Assembly: GCF_030812255.1 (NCBI RefSeq)
Contig: NZ_JAUSSH010000002.1
Location: 434,001-498,000 of the forward strand
DNA length: 64,000 nucleotides
Direction of reading: 5' to 3'
DNA from: Paeniglutamicibacter psychrophenolicus
GTDB lineage: Bacteria > Actinomycetota > Actinomycetes > Actinomycetales > Micrococcaceae
Positions within the stretch are counted from its first letter, which is position 1, and each line of letters opens with the position of its first letter. This document shows positions 61,968 to 64,000 of this stretch, piece after piece. The translations under genes and the position numbers were made by a program. The notes under the pieces were generated by a model. The model saw only the letters and a list, made by a program, of their open reading frames with translations, was not told where the DNA came from and made no database searches.

Positions 61968-62783
61968 ATGGCGAGCGCGACCGGAACGCAGGGTGCACCA
62001 GCGCGCCCCGAGTCGGTGCTCTCGCGCTTTGCCCCCGAATGTGTCTACCTGCTCGGTGGCGGGCGGGCCATCCTCATGCAGCTGGCGATGCCAGGTGTCG
62101 GCCACGGCGTGGCCAGGCACTCGAACTTCGCTGCCAACCCGCTCGGCCGCCTCAACGGCACGCTGACCTATATCTACGCACTGAGCAACGGAACAGACGC
62201 GCAACGGGCCAGGGTGCGGGAGATCGTGCACGCTGCGCACGCCCCGGTCAAGGCCCCTGCTGCGAAGGATGGATCGCACCCTGCCTATTCGGCCCGTGAT
62301 CCGAAACTCCAGTTGTGGGTTGCCGCCACGCTCTACGACTCCGCGATGCAGATCCAGCACGCGGTCTTCCCTCCGCTTGACGATGATACGGCCGAGGCGC
62401 TGTACCGCGAGTATGCGCAGCTGGGGACCGAGCTGGGCATGCCCGCACACCTGTGGCCGGCCACGCGGGCAGATTTCGCCGAGTACTGGAACGAGACGCT
62501 TGGGCAGTTGGGCGTTGACCAGCCGGTACACGCCGTTGCCCATGAACTGCTGGCGGCCAGGAGCGCTCCCTGGTGGATCCGTGCGGCGATGCCGCTGGTT
62601 CGACTGATGACCATCGGCCTTCTGCCCGAGCCGGTGCGCACCATGTACGGATTCGAGTTCGAGCCCCGGCACCAACGCCGAATGGAGCTGGTGCTGCGCT
62701 GCGCGAGGGCTTCGATGCGCATCCTGCCGCGGGTCTTCAGGCACTTTCCCATGCACTACTACCTCAGCCGTCTTGACAGGTGA
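61968..62783 (+). CDS. Oxygenase MpaB family protein (DUF2236)
   Basis: The 271-residue protein begins with the family pattern ECVYLLGGGRAILMQLAMPGVGHGVARHSNF, quoted in part: GGGRAILMQLAMPGVGHGV, and has the conserved PWWIRAAMPLVRLMTIGLLPEPVRTMYGF region near the C-terminus, ending with KFPMHYY-like residues (FRHFPMHYYL). Members include the rubber oxygenase Lcp and the fungal MpaB, which bind heme through His residues. The true substrate is unknown. The start at 61968 overlaps the 3' region of the AhpD-like gene's transcript. Confidence 0.8.
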   Translation: MASATGTQGAPARPESVLSRFAPECVYLLGGGRAILMQLAMPGVGHGVARHSNFAANPLGRLNGTLTYIYALSNGTDAQRARVREIVHAAHAPVKAPAAKDGSHPAYSARDPKLQLWVAATLYDSAMQIQHAVFPPLDDDTAEALYREYAQLGTELGMPAHLWPATRADFAEYWNETLGQLGVDQPVHAVAHELLAARSAPWWIRAAMPLVRLMTIGLLPEPVRTMYGFEFEPRHQRRMELVLRCARASMRILPRVFRHFPMHYYLSRLDR

Positions 62784-62847
62784 GCCGGGAACGGGCATGA
62801 CCACTTGTCGTTCAACGCAGGGATAGTCCAGCTCGGTAGCGCAGAAT

Positions 62848-62879
62848 GCGAAAGGCCCGGCACGCGCCGGGCCTTTCGC
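62848..62879. terminator. Bidirectional terminator
   Basis: A perfect 14-bp stem (GCGAAAGGCCCGGC at 62848-62861, complement at 62866-62879) with a four-base loop. It separates the oxygenase gene from the small Cys-rich gene, 13 bases past the latter's stop, and ends both. Confidence 0.9.
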
Positions 62880-62891
62880 GGATGGCTTTTG

Positions 62892-63008
62892 TTACTTGCA
62901 GGTGCAGCGATCCGCCAAAGCCACATCACCGAGTGCGTCCTCGATGTGCTCGCCGCAGCCTTCCCAGGTCGGCTTTGCGCAGGCTACGCAGGTGATCTTC
63001 TTGCACAT
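62892..63008 (-). CDS. 38-residue Cys-rich small protein, probable metal-binding
   Basis: A short frame reads MCKKITCVACAKPTWEGCGE and ends DRCTCK. It has six Cys (2, 7, 10, 18, 35, 37) and one His (21), in pairs suited to binding zinc, copper or an iron-sulphur-type centre. AAGGAG lies eight bases before the ATG and a strong terminator follows, so it is a real gene. I recall similar tiny CKxxTC...GxHxE proteins in actinobacteria but no assigned function. It is divergent from a thioredoxin gene with an ATACCC-N4-GGGTAT dyad between them. Confidence 0.8.
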   Translation of the reverse strand: MCKKITCVACAKPTWEGCGEHIEDALGDVALADRCTCK

Positions 63009-63053
63009 GTGGTGTCTCCTTGGGAAATAAGCTTCTACGAACTCCTAGGAATA

Positions 63054-63069
63054 ATACCCCTGTGGGTAT
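63054..63069. promoter_or_regulatory. CsoR/CstR-like operator between the Cys-rich gene and trxA
   Basis: ATACCC-N4-GGGTAT is a perfect dyad in the 129-base divergent gap. G/C-tract dyads of this form (ATACCC...GGGTAT) are recognised by DUF156 repressors such as CstR (persulfide) and CsoR (copper). It may therefore couple both genes to sulfane sulfur or copper. No such repressor is encoded in this window. Confidence 0.6.
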
Positions 63070-63137
63070 GGTTGTGCCATTTGCGGTACACCAATTTATC
63101 CGCGACAAACGCAACCTCTCGAAGGGAAGAAGCACGC

Positions 63138-63503
63138 ATGGCTTCCGCAGAACTCACCGCAGCAAACTTTGAATCCACCATCTCCGGCAGCGGTACGGTC
63201 TTGGTGGACTTCTGGGCCGCGTGGTGCGGTCCGTGCCGCAACTTCGCCCCGGTCTTCGAAGCGGCCAGCGAGAAGTACCCCGACATCACCTTCGGCAAGA
63301 TCGACACCGAAGCCGAGCAGCAGCTGGCGGCAGCCGCAAACATCACCTCCATCCCCACGCTAATGGCGTTCCGCGACGGGATCCTCGTGTTTTCCCAGCC
63401 CGGCGCACTGCCCGCTGAGGCCCTTGAAGACCTGATCGGCCAGGTCCAGGGACTGGACATGGAAGCGGTCAAGAAGGATGTAGCAGCCGAATCGCAGGTG
63501 TAA
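63138..63503 (+). CDS. Thioredoxin
   Basis: The 121-residue protein has the thioredoxin active site WCGPC (residues 29-33) in VDFWAAWCGPCRNF, the cis-Pro in ITSIPTLM and the usual length plus ~12 C-terminal residues. It reduces disulfides in cytoplasmic proteins. The ATG follows CGAAGGGAAG. The nearby Cys-rich protein and AhpD-like protein could be redox partners, which is inference. A strong terminator follows. Confidence 0.92.
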   Translation: MASAELTAANFESTISGSGTVLVDFWAAWCGPCRNFAPVFEAASEKYPDITFGKIDTEAEQQLAAAANITSIPTLMAFRDGILVFSQPGALPAEALEDLIGQVQGLDMEAVKKDVAAESQV

Positions 63504-63523
63504 ACACCGGCGCGTCCAAGATT

Positions 63524-63562
63524 CGAAGGCCCCACCCGCAGGTGCTGCGGGTGGGGCCTTCG
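63524..63562 (+). terminator. Terminator of the thioredoxin gene
   Basis: A 17-bp perfect stem (CGAAGGCCCCACCCGCA at 63524-63540, complement at 63546-63562) with a five-base loop and GTCTTTCC after it, 20 bases beyond the stop codon. Confidence 0.92.
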
Positions 63563-63630
63563 GTCTTTCCCTGCGTCGCTTGTGACACCCTTGGGGGAGT
63601 GCAAGAAGGCACACGTTCACTGGAGGAAGA

Positions 63631-64000
63631 TTGCAGCGCAGTTTGAAGGTCGCCGACCGGGCCAAGGTTCCGGCGTTTAAGGTCATGAATATCCTGGATC
63701 GGGTAGCCCAGTTGCGGGCCGAAGGCCGGGACGTCATTTCCCTGTGCGCCGGGGAGCCGGGCGATGGCGCGCCGAGCGCCGTTTCGCAACGGGCCGCCAT
63801 GATCCATTCCGCTGGCACGCCGATGACCTACACCCCGGCCCTGGGTATCCGGGAGCTGCGCGAAGCCATCGCCAAACACTATAGGCGTTGGTACGACATC
63901 GACGTTTCGGCGGACAACGTCGCGGTCACCACCGGCAGTTCCGGCGCTTTCCTGCTGATGTTCCTTTCCGCCTTCAACGCCGGGGACAAGGTCGCGTTGG
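63631..64000 (+). CDS. Class I/II aminotransferase, N-terminal part (runs off the window)
   Basis: A TTG start with GGAGGA just upstream opens a frame continuing to the window edge, 123 codons. It reads VADRAKVPAFKVMNILDRVAQLRAEGRDVISLCAGEPG (quoted in part: RDVISLCAGEPGDGAPS), then MTYTPALGIRELREAIAKHY and VAVTTGSSGAFLLMFLSAF, the classic start of fold-type I aspartate/aromatic aminotransferases. The PLP Lys lies beyond the edge. AspC-type or a valine-pyruvate type cannot be told apart from this part. Confidence 0.85.
   Translation, partial: MQRSLKVADRAKVPAFKVMNILDRVAQLRAEGRDVISLCAGEPGDGAPSAVSQRAAMIHSAGTPMTYTPALGIRELREAIAKHYRRWYDIDVSADNVAVTTGSSGAFLLMFLSAFNAGDKVAL

Overview
The window is high-GC chromosomal DNA with short intergenic gaps and many ATGA start/stop overlaps. 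It looks like a pigmented soil actinobacterium of the Micrococcaceae (Arthrobacter, Paeniglutamicibacter, Glutamicibacter group). The main clues are a complete C50-carotenoid operon, a QsuB-type two-domain 3-dehydroshikimate dehydratase, MHS-family transporters beside catabolic operons, and an ATPase-less sugar ABC importer. The genus is inferred, not proven. No rRNA, tRNA, CRISPR array or insertion sequence was seen.

Layout. 0-8.8 kb: start of fruK with a DeoR-type regulator, a decayed TetR gene, then a LacI-controlled fructoside operon (binding protein, two permeases, GH32 hydrolase, PfkB fructokinase). 8.9-11.1 kb: a hipBA module of lower GC with an array of operator-like repeats. 11.2-20.8 kb: a glutarate catabolic operon (MHS transporter, AidB-like acyl-CoA dehydrogenase, class III CoA-transferase, glutaryl-CoA dehydrogenase, enoyl-CoA hydratase, 3-hydroxyacyl-CoA dehydrogenase, thiolase) with a divergent LysR gene. 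21-31 kb: a DUF4956/VTC pair, a Vsr nuclease, a secreted serine protease, an HD-domain gene flanked by two copies of an unrecognised ~95-bp structured repeat, an MFS exporter, a VOC protein, an AraC regulator and a pRiA4b ORF-3-like protein. 31-36 kb: a quinate/shikimate module with an IclR regulator and an operator-like dyad. 36-42.5 kb: PEP synthase with its regulatory kinase/phosphatase, a gutted GH3 gene, a GNAT, Dps and a small membrane protein. 42.6-49.7 kb: a UvrA paralogue, an HTH/vWA/dual-specificity-phosphatase operon with a leaderless promoter, a polytopic membrane protein and a flavin monooxygenase. 49.7-60 kb: photolyase, crtEb-crtYf-crtYe-crtI-crtB-crtE-marR on the minus strand, with tspO and a DUF2867 SDR divergent from it. 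60-64 kb: rlmN, an AhpD-like protein, an MpaB-type oxygenase, a 38-residue Cys-rich protein divergent from a thioredoxin across an ATACCC-N4-GGGTAT dyad, and the start of a class I/II aminotransferase.

How the parts work together. The glutarate genes account for every step from glutarate to two acetyl-CoA. The shikimate genes convert quinate or shikimate to protocatechuate. The crt genes make decaprenoxanthin-type pigment from isoprenyl diphosphates, and the adjoining photolyase, TspO and DUF2867 genes suggest a light or photo-oxidative response. PpsA and its regulator set gluconeogenic flux, which suits growth on the acids handled by the other operons.

The observations that most deserve follow-up are the paired repeats around the HD gene, the hip operator array with a second, degenerate copy ~330 bp upstream, the Cys-rich peptide/thioredoxin divergon, and the leaderless HTH/vWA/phosphatase operon.
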